Shown here one piece after another: positions 1 to 6,212 of a stretch of 6,459 nt of DNA. The notes beneath the pieces were generated by a model. The model saw only the letters and a list, made by a program, of their open reading frames with translations, made no database searches and was not told the DNA's origin. The stretch is from Candidatus Nitrosopumilus sp. (lineage in GTDB: Archaea; Thermoproteota; Nitrososphaeria; Nitrososphaerales; Nitrosopumilaceae): assembly GCA_016784625.1 (NCBI GenBank), contig JADHUF010000065.1:1-6459 (forward strand). Reading direction: 5' to 3'. Made by a program: the position numbers and the translations under genes. The first letter of the stretch is position 1. Each line of letters starts with the position of its first letter.

Positions 1-866
1 CATCAGGATTAGAGTTAGCCAAACTTGTCAAGGTAAAGAAAGAATTTGGAACGGTAAAAAATTATGCAGATACAAAAAATACAATGTCAGGAATAGATAT
101 CTTAAAAAATATCGATGCAGACGTGTTAATTGAAACTACGGCAAGTAACTATAAAGACGCAGAACCTGGAATGACTCACATTACAACTGCCATGAAAAAG
201 GGCATGCATGTAATTTCTGTAAACAAAGGTCCACTTGCGTTAGCATTTCCATCGCTCATGGAACTTGCCACATACAACCAAGTCATGCTAAAATTTAGTG
301 GAACAGTTGGTGGAGGAACTCCAATTTTAGATTATGCTAAAAATAGTCTAAGTGGTGAAAGAATAACATCATTTGCAGGAATTCTAAATGGAACTACAAA
401 TTACATTTTATCAAATATGGGAACTGGATTATCTTTTGATGAAGCTCTCAAAGATGCTAAAGATAAGGGGTATGTAGAGGCAGACGAATCTTTAGATTTA
501 GATGGTTTAGATGCTGCAGCCAAGCTAGTGATTCTTGCAAACTGGATAATGGGAATGAAAGTTACGCTGCCAGATATCAACTGCACAGGAATAAGAAAGG
601 TCACAACAGAAGATATCAAAAATGCTGCCAAAAATAATTGTGCCATAAAATTAATTGCATCATGTGACAAAGAACTCATAGTAGAACCAAAAGAACTATC
701 AAATGATGACCCACTTTGCGTTAATGGAACACTAAATGCAATTGCTTTTACTTCAGAACATTCAGGTACTCAAACAATTATTGGAAAAGGTGCTGGCGGA
801 ACAGAAACTGCTAGTTCTATTCTAAGAGATTTGCTAGACATTAGACAAGAGATTGCAAAAACTTGA
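1..866 (+). CDS. hom: Homoserine dehydrogenase, 5'-truncated by the window edge
   Basis: Reduces aspartate semialdehyde to homoserine with NAD(P)H, a cytoplasmic step toward threonine and methionine. The frame is open from base 3, giving 287 visible residues; the ATG at 84 is internal, not the start. About 50 N-terminal residues, including the GxGxxG nucleotide-binding loop, lie outside the window. Visible family landmarks in order are a VISVNKGPLA stretch (end of the NAD-binding fold), SGTVGGGTPI, GILNGTTNYILS, and the catalytic segment EADESLDLDGLDAAAKL, which carries the conserved Asp and Lys of the family signature (its usual Pro is Glu here). The protein ends in GAGGTETASSILRDLLDI and has no C-terminal ACT domain, so it is the short form without the usual threonine-sensing module and not an aspartokinase fusion. 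The TGA stop overlaps the next gene by 4 bp. Confidence 0.95.
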   Translation, partial: SGLELAKLVKVKKEFGTVKNYADTKNTMSGIDILKNIDADVLIETTASNYKDAEPGMTHITTAMKKGMHVISVNKGPLALAFPSLMELATYNQVMLKFSGTVGGGTPILDYAKNSLSGERITSFAGILNGTTNYILSNMGTGLSFDEALKDAKDKGYVEADESLDLDGLDAAAKLVILANWIMGMKVTLPDINCTGIRKVTTEDIKNAAKNNCAIKLIASCDKELIVEPKELSNDDPLCVNGTLNAIAFTSEHSGTQTIIGKGAGGTETASSILRDLLDIRQEIAKT

Positions 867-1339
867 AATCAAATTTAATTTCAAAGAGTGAAACATCATC
901 ACTGCTAAAAATAGTTTCAGAGAGATGGGGAATGGAATGCCCCAAAATAAAAAATCTTAAAGTACATCAAATTTCGGAAGAAGCACAAATCATCATAGGA
1001 GCTGGAATAAAGATATTAAAAATTAATGATGATTATTTACCATTTTTATCCGAAACTGAATTGCTAGAAAAATTTCCAAATGTCATTGTGGATATGGGTG
1101 CAGTCAAATTCATGTGTAAAGGAGCAAATCTTATGAGACCTGGAATTAAACAATTTACAACATTTGAAAAAGACAATCTTGTTTGTATCATAGAAGAATC
1201 ACACCATAAATTTTTAGCAGTTGGAAAGGCGATGGTTTCTAGTTCCGAGTTAGAAACTATGGAAAAAGGAGAGGTGATAAAAAATTTGCATTATATTTCG
1301 GATAAATTTTGGGAAACTGGAAAAACAATTTACAATTAA
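863..1339 (+). CDS. MCT-1/Tma20-like PUA-domain RNA-binding protein
   Basis: A 158-residue protein that resembles eukaryotic MCT-1/Tma20 over its whole length: an N-terminal pre-PUA domain (about residues 1-73) followed by a PUA domain (about 74-150). The strongest matches are VDMGAVKFMCKGANLMRPGI (76-95), close to the VDKGAIKFVLSGANIM stretch of MCT-1, and KGEVIKNLHYISDKFW (135-150), close to its KGIGIENIHYLNDGLW. Eukaryotic relatives act with DENR/Tma22 on the small ribosomal subunit in tRNA release and reinitiation; a ribosome or tRNA role here is inference. The start is TTG at 863: an in-frame TAG at 842-844 closes the frame upstream, no other usual start lies between, and the next ATG (codon 24) would cut into the conserved N-terminal domain. 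TTG overlaps the hom stop as TTGA, suggesting translational coupling. It ends 23 bp from the convergent psmB. Confidence 0.85.
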   Translation: MKSNLISKSETSSLLKIVSERWGMECPKIKNLKVHQISEEAQIIIGAGIKILKINDDYLPFLSETELLEKFPNVIVDMGAVKFMCKGANLMRPGIKQFTTFEKDNLVCIIEESHHKFLAVGKAMVSSSELETMEKGEVIKNLHYISDKFWETGKTIYN

Positions 1340-1342
1340 AAT

Positions 1343-1361
1343 TATATTTTTAAGATTTTTA
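1343..1361 (+). terminator. Oligo-T terminator between convergent genes
   Basis: The 23-bp gap between the convergent PUA and psmB genes holds two T runs on the + strand (TTTTT at 1347-1351 and again at 1356-1360) and no stem-loop. Archaeal RNA polymerase commonly terminates at such U-tracts without a hairpin. The assignment rests on position and composition only. Confidence 0.4.
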
Positions 1362-1362
1362 C

Positions 1363-1959
1363 TTATTTGATTTCTTCTGAGAATTCCTCAGTGCCATCAC
1401 TAGTAATTACAAGAATATCCAATCCATCACCACTTGCAGAGTCTCTCAGAGCTGCTGAACGAACTGCACGTTTAGCTAAATCAATTGCTTCATCTTTAGT
1501 CATGTTTGGTTTGAATTGAGGATCTAAGACACCTAATGCCATTTCAGCACCAGTTCCAACTGCAGCATACTCATCAGGAAGAACTGAACCTAATGGATCA
1601 AGAGTGTACATTATTGGTTTGTCAACAACACCACCAACAATCACCTGAGTCAATAACGGAAAGTATCTTCGTTCATACATCATATTTGACATCATTTTAG
1701 CAACAGTATTTGGAGGAACATCTCGCTTGATTTCCATTTTTCTGATCTTTGCAAGGGCTGAAATTTGCAATGTTAAGATTTGCATATCAGCTACAAGTCC
1801 AGCACAAGTTGCACCTACTTTAGAAGTGATAGGAAATGTTTTCTTTGTAGATTTGCTTACAAGGAAGTTTCCAAATGCGATCCTTTTTTCGCTGGCTAAA
1901 ACTATACCACCGTCAAAAGTAATTCCAACAGCAGTTGCTCCTGGCATATACATTGACAT
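1363..1959 (-). CDS. psmB: Proteasome beta subunit lacking the catalytic Thr1 (probably inactive beta-type)
   Basis: A 198-residue 20S proteasome beta subunit, part of the inner rings of the archaeal core particle. From memory it aligns without gaps to Thermoplasma beta after a 7-residue leader (MSMYMPG). Mature numbering then gives Glu17 (residue 24), Lys33 (40), Thr at position 129 where Ser is usual (136), Asp166 (173) and Ser169 (176, in RDSASGDG). The nucleophile position, however, is Ala8 (codon GCA at 1936-1938) in GATAVGI, where active subunits have GTTTVGI. It should therefore neither process itself nor cleave peptides. Crenarchaeal genomes encode two beta subunits, and I recall one with ATAIG at this place, so this is probably that non-catalytic paralogue, with an active beta encoded elsewhere. 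Met1, Met3 and Met5 are all possible starts; Met1 fits the promoter spacing. It lies downstream of the peptidase gene on the same strand but has its own promoter. Confidence 0.93.
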   Translation of the reverse strand: MSMYMPGATAVGITFDGGIVLASEKRIAFGNFLVSKSTKKTFPITSKVGATCAGLVADMQILTLQISALAKIRKMEIKRDVPPNTVAKMMSNMMYERRYFPLLTQVIVGGVVDKPIMYTLDPLGSVLPDEYAAVGTGAEMALGVLDPQFKPNMTKDEAIDLAKRAVRSAALRDSASGDGLDILVITSDGTEEFSEEIK

Positions 1960-1980
1960 AATTCAAATAATTTTGCAGCA

Positions 1981-1987
1981 TAATAAA
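1981..1987 (-). promoter_or_regulatory. TATA box for psmB
   Basis: Read on the - strand this is TTTATTA, centred about 25 bp upstream of the psmB ATG. That spacing puts transcription initiation at or within a base or two of the start codon, implying a leaderless mRNA, which is common in archaea. It indicates that psmB can be expressed independently of the upstream peptidase gene. Confidence 0.5.
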
Positions 1988-2040
1988 GGGCTTTCTACAT
2001 AACAAGCACAATTTTCAGCAAAATAGTCATACTAAAAATT

Positions 2041-3414
2041 TTAAATCTTATTGCTATTTTTTCCAAAGTTTTCCATAATCAAACAAATACACTTGGTTGT
2101 TTTCTTTAACAAATCAACTCTAGCAAATTCGTTTGGAGAATGAATTTTAGAAAACATGTATGTGCTGCCTATGGATATACAAGGAGCCTGTAAAATATCA
2201 ACAAAGGGATACATTGGACCAGTTCCGGCATTTGAAACATTTAGAATAGATTTTCCAAATGATGTGTTGGCTGCATTTTGTACTTGAGATACAAATGGTT
2301 CGGAGGAATTAGTTCTAGCAGCTGCCTCACCATGAAATACTTTGATTTTAACATCACCGAATCCTTTAGATTTTAGATGATTTTTTAATCTCATAACTTG
2401 TTTTTTTGGGTCCATTTTAGGTACCAATCTGAAATCAATTTTCACTAGAGCATCTCCAGGTAGAACGGTTTTTGCACCATTACCAGTATATCCAGAAACA
2501 AATCCGGCAATATTACAAGTAGCACCACCAACGAGAGCCTTTTTTGCATCTATTCCTTTTTTATTTCCTACAAAAGATTTGATTCCAAATTCTTTTTTAA
2601 AGACATTCTCATCAAATGGTTCTTTACTAATTAGTTCCAAATCTTTTTTTGAAAATGGTGTAACTTCTTTGTACCAGTCTTTTATGAGAATTTTTCCATT
2701 TGAATCTCGAAGTGTCTTTATTGACTCAATTAATCTCCATGCAGGATTTTTTATTAAAACTGCCAAACTAGAATGAGCATCAATGATTGATTCTGTTACA
2801 GATAATTCAACAAACAACAATCCTTTCATCCCAAGTCCAATTATTGGCCTATTTTTTGCATCAACATATCCAAATTCCCAGATTACTCCATCACAAGAGA
2901 ATTTCTTGCGGTATTTTTTCAGATATTTTTCAATATGAGCACTACCAGTTTCTTCTTCACCTTCAATTACGAATTTGATGTTACAAGGAACATCGCCTGT
3001 TGTTTTCAAACAAGCCTCAACTGCCTTGATTCTTGTAATTAATTCACCTTTGTCATCAGTTGCACCTCTTCCAAAAATCTTGTTTCCTTTTCTTGTTCCA
3101 CTAAATGGAGGATAATCCCATAAATCAAACGGCTCAGCTGGTTGCACATCATAATGATTGTAAAACATCAAAGTTTTTGTTGGATTTTGTTTTGATTTTA
3201 TTTCAGCATAAACAATTGGTGCAACTCCTTTTTTCAAACGTAGGATTTCAGATTTTAATCCAGATTTTTGTAATAAATTTTTTACAAGTTTTGCACATTC
3301 CTCAATTCCTTCATTTTTTGCAGAAACACTTGGTTGTTTAATCAGAGTTTGCAGGTCTGAGATTAGATTATCAATGTTTGAATCTACGTATTTTAGAGCA
3401 TTCATAAAATTCAC
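2041..3414 (-). CDS. M20-family dizinc metallopeptidase/amidohydrolase
   Basis: A 457-residue M20 (ArgE/DapE/CPG2/carnosine dipeptidase) enzyme; length and motifs are intact. Expected metal and catalytic residues are visible: His87 and Asp89 in YNHYDVQP, bridging Asp120 in GRGATDDKG, catalytic Glu154 and ligand Glu155 in EGEEETGS, probably Glu180 in IWEFG, and His425 in KIHSPNEF. The insert domain carries DAHSS (His214 matches the DxHS histidine of dipeptidase relatives) and NIAGFVSGYTGNGAKTVLPG. This pattern resembles the CNDP/PepV dipeptidase-like branch, except that the fourth ligand appears to be Glu, as in carboxypeptidase G2, instead of Asp. Substrate cannot be assigned. No signal peptide is seen, so it is likely cytoplasmic. 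The start is GTG at 3414, overlapping the nnrD stop as GTGA; an ATG three codons in (3405) is an alternative. Coupling to nnrD is likely. Confidence 0.9.
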   Translation of the reverse strand: MNFMNALKYVDSNIDNLISDLQTLIKQPSVSAKNEGIEECAKLVKNLLQKSGLKSEILRLKKGVAPIVYAEIKSKQNPTKTLMFYNHYDVQPAEPFDLWDYPPFSGTRKGNKIFGRGATDDKGELITRIKAVEACLKTTGDVPCNIKFVIEGEEETGSAHIEKYLKKYRKKFSCDGVIWEFGYVDAKNRPIIGLGMKGLLFVELSVTESIIDAHSSLAVLIKNPAWRLIESIKTLRDSNGKILIKDWYKEVTPFSKKDLELISKEPFDENVFKKEFGIKSFVGNKKGIDAKKALVGGATCNIAGFVSGYTGNGAKTVLPGDALVKIDFRLVPKMDPKKQVMRLKNHLKSKGFGDVKIKVFHGEAAARTNSSEPFVSQVQNAANTSFGKSILNVSNAGTGPMYPFVDILQAPCISIGSTYMFSKIHSPNEFARVDLLKKTTKCICLIMENFGKNSNKI

Positions 3415-4274
3415 ACAATTTTATCAAAAGGCTTCATCACAGTTGGAATCGCATCTAAAAGATCCATAGATGTCATATGTAATCCTAATCTTTTTTGAAC
3501 TGCTTTTCCTGCCAATCCATTGATGAATGTAGCTGCTGCTGCAGATTCCAAAGTATTACGATTTTTAGATAGCATTCCTGCAACTAGTCCTGAAAGAACA
3601 TCACCTGTTCCACCAACTGTCATTGCCGGAATTTTTTTCTCGTAGAGATAAGTAGTAGAGCCATTTGAGATCACATCTGTTGCGCCTTTTAGTAAAACTG
3701 TAATTCCGTATTTCTTGGCATTGCTTTCTACTAATTTGATTCGTTCATTTTTTGAATTGGAAGGTGATTCTCCAAATAGTCGTTTGAATTCCCCAGCATG
3801 TGGAGTCACTACAACATTTTTGTTTGCCAAAAGAGGTAAAACCTCAGGAATCAATGCACTTGCATCTAGGGATAATCTAACATCTCTATCCAGGAGAGAT
3901 TGAACTAGATGTAGTAATGAATTTCTCTCTTGTATTGCAAGTCCCATGCCAATGGTTGCAGAATGTAGTTTACGAGGTAATGCACCTACAAGTTTGTTTA
4001 CAGCACCACGAGTTAATTTTTGATCAACTAAAGGAATTACAATAAGATTTGGGGAAATTGCACGTGTTGGAGTTACATTTACTTTTGGAACAGATGTGTA
4101 AACTAGATCAGTTCCACATCGAAGTGCAGCAAGAGAAGATAGTATAGGGGCACCATGATAGATGTAGCTTCCACCAATTACAAGAACAATGCCATTATCG
4201 CCTTTTCGAGACTTGGATTTTCTTGCAGGAATGAATTTCTTTACAATAGAAAGGGACAGATTCTTTCTCACCAT
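3411..4274 (-). CDS. nnrD: ADP-dependent (S)-NAD(P)H-hydrate dehydratase, stand-alone
   Basis: A 287-residue YjeF C-terminal (ribokinase-like) enzyme that repairs damaged NADHX/NADPHX to NAD(P)H using ADP. Signature elements in order are GGSYIYHGAP (34-43), an LDAS segment near 136-139 (often DADAL in relatives), VTPHAGEF (156-163), KGATDVIS (196-203) and GGTGDVLSG (221-229), with Asp225 the presumed catalytic base. The N-terminal YjeF_N epimerase domain found in bifunctional Nnr proteins is absent; the protein starts only about 25 residues before the kinase-like fold, so an NnrE partner would have to be encoded elsewhere. The first residues are very basic (several Lys/Arg in 1-24). The ATG at 4274 is supported by a TATA-like box about 29 bp upstream. 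Its TGA overlaps the GTG of the M20 peptidase. Confidence 0.92.
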   Translation of the reverse strand: MVRKNLSLSIVKKFIPARKSKSRKGDNGIVLVIGGSYIYHGAPILSSLAALRCGTDLVYTSVPKVNVTPTRAISPNLIVIPLVDQKLTRGAVNKLVGALPRKLHSATIGMGLAIQERNSLLHLVQSLLDRDVRLSLDASALIPEVLPLLANKNVVVTPHAGEFKRLFGESPSNSKNERIKLVESNAKKYGITVLLKGATDVISNGSTTYLYEKKIPAMTVGGTGDVLSGLVAGMLSKNRNTLESAAAATFINGLAGKAVQKRLGLHMTSMDLLDAIPTVMKPFDKIV

Positions 4275-4299
4275 TACAATATACTCTAAAAAATAGAGG

Positions 4300-4306
4300 A
4301 ATAAAT
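4300..4306 (-). promoter_or_regulatory. TATA box for nnrD
   Basis: On the - strand this reads ATTTATT, centred about 29 bp before the nnrD ATG, with no Shine-Dalgarno-like stretch in between. This fits a leaderless or nearly leaderless transcript covering nnrD and the overlapping M20 gene. Confidence 0.45.
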
Positions 4307-4324
4307 CTTGTTTTAAGGAAAAGA

Positions 4325-4381
4325 TTAAGATGATTTTTTGGCAGTCTTTTTAGCCTTCGTGACTTTTGATTTTACAGGGTT
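4325..4381 (-). other. Possible -1 frame extension of trmI: Lys/Ala-rich tail
   Basis: In the -1 frame relative to trmI this stretch reads 18 codons (NPVKSKVTKAKKTAKKSS) and then TAA at 4327-4325. It cannot be an independent gene: the frame is closed upstream by TAG at 4396-4394 and has no ATG, GTG or TTG. It becomes coding only if translation or transcription slips on the A tract at 4387-4380 just before the annotated trmI stop, or if one A is missing from this sequence. Basic Lys/Ala-rich tails of this kind are typical of nucleic-acid-binding proteins, which makes a chance reading less likely. Confidence 0.45.
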
Positions 4382-5172
4382 TTTTTTGTGCCTCTATCAA
4401 AAAATGCCTTTCTTGCAAAACAAAGATAAGTTGTGTGTCCTATTCCCTGAAAGGAGTGTCTAGTTTTTCCTTCTCTAGCTTCAATAGTACGCAAAATATG
4501 CTCAGTGGATTCTATATCAGTAAATTCATTTTCAACTAAAGCCATAGTCAATTTTTCTAATTGATTCATGGTAGGACAAATAGCAAAAATTGAGCCACTG
4601 CCCTTTAACATTTGTCGCACTTTTGGAATAATTATCCAAGGATCACCTAAATCAATTAATGCCACATCCATGTCTTTTAGTGGCATCTTTTTTGCAGTCT
4701 TTAGATCTAGATTATGTTGTGTGATATATTTAGAAACTCCTGCTTTTTTGATATTTTTTTCAGCTATTTTCATAAAATTTTCATCAACATCAAAAGTGTA
4801 CACATGGCCACGTGGTTTTACAATATTGGCAACAAAAGAAGTAAGCGAGCCGCTACCAGTTCCAATCTCTAAAATTTTTTGGCCACTTCCAATTCCAGCT
4901 CTTGCAACAATATAACCAAGATCTTTTGGATACACAATCTGTGTACCATGTTGAATTTTCATTACATAGTCATACATTGTGGGTTTTAGAAGATAGACAT
5001 ACTTGTCCTTGTTTGTAGTAACTCTAGAACCATACTCTTTGCCAATTGCATCAGAATGTTTGATTACCCCAATGTGTGTATGAAGAGATTCTTTTTTTGA
5101 AATTTTCATTAACCATTTTTTTGAGTGATTAAAATAAAATAGAACAGGAGAATTTTGTTTTATTTTATCCAT
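4372..5172 (-). CDS. trmI: tRNA (adenine-N1)-methyltransferase TrmI
   Basis: A 266-residue class I SAM methyltransferase of the TrmI family, which makes m1A at positions 57/58 in the T-loop of archaeal tRNAs. An N-terminal beta domain (about 1-70) is followed by the family linker HGTQIVYPKDLGYI (75-88), the SAM-binding loop EIGTGSGSLT (102-111), the acidic DVDE (128-131) that should bind the SAM ribose, an Asp at 156 that may contact adenine, and motif IV IDLGDPW (173-179). Length is normal for the archaeal enzyme, which forms a tetramer. The ATG at 5172 leaves the N-terminal domain complete. The last codons run through an 8-base A tract (ACA AAA AAA ACC) before TAA, and a -1 shift there would add a Lys-rich tail. 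It is divergent from the zinc-ribbon gene at 5282 and 97 bp upstream of nnrD. Confidence 0.92.
   Translation of the reverse strand: MDKIKQNSPVLFYFNHSKKWLMKISKKESLHTHIGVIKHSDAIGKEYGSRVTTNKDKYVYLLKPTMYDYVMKIQHGTQIVYPKDLGYIVARAGIGSGQKILEIGTGSGSLTSFVANIVKPRGHVYTFDVDENFMKIAEKNIKKAGVSKYITQHNLDLKTAKKMPLKDMDVALIDLGDPWIIIPKVRQMLKGSGSIFAICPTMNQLEKLTMALVENEFTDIESTEHILRTIEAREGKTRHSFQGIGHTTYLCFARKAFFDRGTKKTL
4381..4387 (-). promoter_or_regulatory. Slippery heptamer A AAA AAA near the trmI 3' end
   Basis: In the trmI frame the bases are ACA AAA AAA ACC, so the heptamer A AAA AAA is in the exact phase of classical -1 slippery sites. It is followed two codons later by the zero-frame stop. I see no strong stem-loop downstream, only a weak 4-bp pairing, so polymerase slippage or an indel in the sequence are equal alternatives to programmed ribosomal frameshifting. 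Confidence 0.35.
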
Positions 5173-5181
5173 AGATTTTGC

Positions 5182-5203
5182 CTAAAAATTTTAGATAAGA
5201 ATC
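5182..5203 (-). promoter_or_regulatory. Putative trmI promoter and small palindrome
   Basis: Upstream of the trmI ATG, the - strand holds an AT-rich TTCTTATCTAA segment (centre about 23-27 bp from the ATG), a mediocre TATA-like match. Overlapping it is a 13-bp perfect palindrome, CTAAAA-A-TTTTAG on the + strand (5182-5194). It could be an operator, but AT-rich palindromes this short arise easily by chance. Confidence 0.25.
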
Positions 5204-5249
5204 TACTGGTAAACTATGAGGCATGAAACCCCAGACTTGACGCCAATAG

Positions 5250-5258
5250 TATTTTAAT
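5250..5258 (+). promoter_or_regulatory. TATA box for the 5282 gene
   Basis: TATTTTAAT is centred about 28 bp before the ATG at 5282, again the spacing expected for a leaderless archaeal transcript. It would drive the zinc-ribbon gene and, 6 bp beyond its stop, the 176-residue gene. Confidence 0.5.
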
Positions 5259-5281
5259 GCCAAGAAAAACATCATTGTGAA

Positions 5282-5638
5282 ATGGCAGAATTCAAAGTTC
5301 AAGGTTCAGGCGGATATGTAATTGCTGAACTAACTGAAGAGCAAGCAAAAAAGGCAGATTTAGGAGTGGGAAAATTGTTTTTAGCACCAATTGGAAAACT
5401 TGAAACAGAAAAAATGTTGAAACATTATTGTAATAATTGTGAAACTGAATTTGATAATCCACCAAAGGTTCAGTTAGAAGAAAGTACCAATGAAGAAGTA
5501 GCAGATAATTTGATACTAGTAGAAAGAGGTCAATACACTTGTGAAAAATGTAGTACAATTATTGGAGAATATAGAGTATTCAAAAAGAATGATGAATCAA
5601 GTGAAGTTGGAAAGGCAAATCCAGAAAAAACTGAATAA
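5282..5638 (+). CDS. Conserved-looking zinc-ribbon-like protein, function unknown
   Basis: A 118-residue protein I cannot assign to a named family. The N-terminal half (1-45) is a compact mixed segment, MAEFKVQGSGGYVIAELT then a KKADLGVGKLFLAPIG stretch. Two CxxC pairs follow, Cys50/Cys53 (YCNNCETEF) and Cys87/Cys90 (YTCEKCST), separated by 33 residues rich in Asp and Glu. Together they could form one four-cysteine zinc ribbon with a long inserted loop. The last 18 residues are charged and probably disordered. No signal peptide or membrane segment is visible. Start choice is backed by the TATA box at 5250-5258. It is tightly followed by the 5645 gene, so the two probably share an mRNA. A nucleic-acid or ribosome-associated role is possible for such ribbons but is only a guess. 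Confidence 0.8.
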   Translation: MAEFKVQGSGGYVIAELTEEQAKKADLGVGKLFLAPIGKLETEKMLKHYCNNCETEFDNPPKVQLEESTNEEVADNLILVERGQYTCEKCSTIIGEYRVFKKNDESSEVGKANPEKTE

Positions 5639-5644
5639 AATTAA

Positions 5645-6175
5645 ATGGAAACATTACCAAAAATATCCGATAAAGAAATAGACACAATAGCAGATGAGAT
5701 GTCTAATAATTTTCTAAAAATAATTAGAAAAGATTTTTCAGAAATTAACTTTAACATACTTGAAAAAAGATTAGAAAAAAAATACATACATGATAATCAT
5801 TCAGCAATGTTTCTAGATGGACGAAAAGGAATACGAGTGATTGTTGACCATGGAACATCAAAACAATGGTCGGAGATAAACTGTAAAACTGAAATAAAAA
5901 TATTTGAAAAAGCAGGTATGACAGTTACAGACCACATCATTGCAAAAGAAGTGTACAGTTATGTTGTACAACCTAAAGAAGAATTCTACAAAGAATTAGG
6001 GAAAATACCAGAAGATACATGGTTAGGTATGATTAGTACAACGAGGTCAATTCCACAAGACATAGTTGGGCAAATTGAAAAAACTGCTGCAAGCATAGGA
6101 TTTACCCTTGAAGAGATTTTGCAATTAATAGCTGAAAATGCACATATGGTTGAACTTAGATCTAAAATCAAATAA
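5645..6175 (+). CDS. Unrecognised 176-residue soluble protein
   Basis: I do not recognise a family. The protein is charged and soluble, with no signal peptide, membrane segment or metal-binding cluster (a single Cys80). By eye it has a helical, Lys-rich N-terminus (about 8-48), a probable beta-rich core (about 54-110) containing the hydrophobic strands GIRVIVDHG and VYSYVVQP, and a helical C-terminus (about 135-175, EKTAASIGFTLEEILQLIAENA). It starts 6 bp after the stop of the zinc-ribbon gene, which points to co-transcription and perhaps a shared task. Codon and base usage match its neighbours, so there is no sign of recent transfer. Confidence 0.8.
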   Translation: METLPKISDKEIDTIADEMSNNFLKIIRKDFSEINFNILEKRLEKKYIHDNHSAMFLDGRKGIRVIVDHGTSKQWSEINCKTEIKIFEKAGMTVTDHIIAKEVYSYVVQPKEEFYKELGKIPEDTWLGMISTTRSIPQDIVGQIEKTAASIGFTLEEILQLIAENAHMVELRSKIK

Positions 6176-6212
6176 AAAAAGAATCAAATAGTGTCACAAA
6201 TCAGTTTGGAAT

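Noticed and set aside
84..86. ATG at 84 as the start of homoserine dehydrogenase.
   Set aside because: The frame is open back to the window edge and the upstream residues fit the NAD-binding domain, so the gene is simply cut by the window.
401..679. Minus-strand reading frame of 92 codons inside hom.
   Set aside because: It is the shadow of a clearly conserved gene on the other strand and has no family features.
3105..3341. Plus-strand reading frame of 78 codons (and similar ones at 2579 and 2787) inside the M20 gene.
   Set aside because: Antisense shadows of a gene with intact catalytic motifs; composition is the reverse-strand artefact of AT-rich coding DNA.
5182..5194. AT-rich 13-bp palindrome as a defined operator.
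   Set aside because: It is too short and low in complexity to claim a regulator; kept only as part of the promoter note.
5292..5558. Minus-strand 88-codon frame opposite the zinc-ribbon gene.
   Set aside because: Leu/Phe/His-rich antisense artefact; the + strand frame has CxxC pairs and a well-placed promoter.
5589..5634. Perfect ATGATGA C box and CTGA D box about 40 bp apart at the end of the 5282 gene.
   Set aside because: They lie within coding sequence, with no terminal stem and no clear internal boxes; both short motifs are expected by chance in AT-rich DNA.
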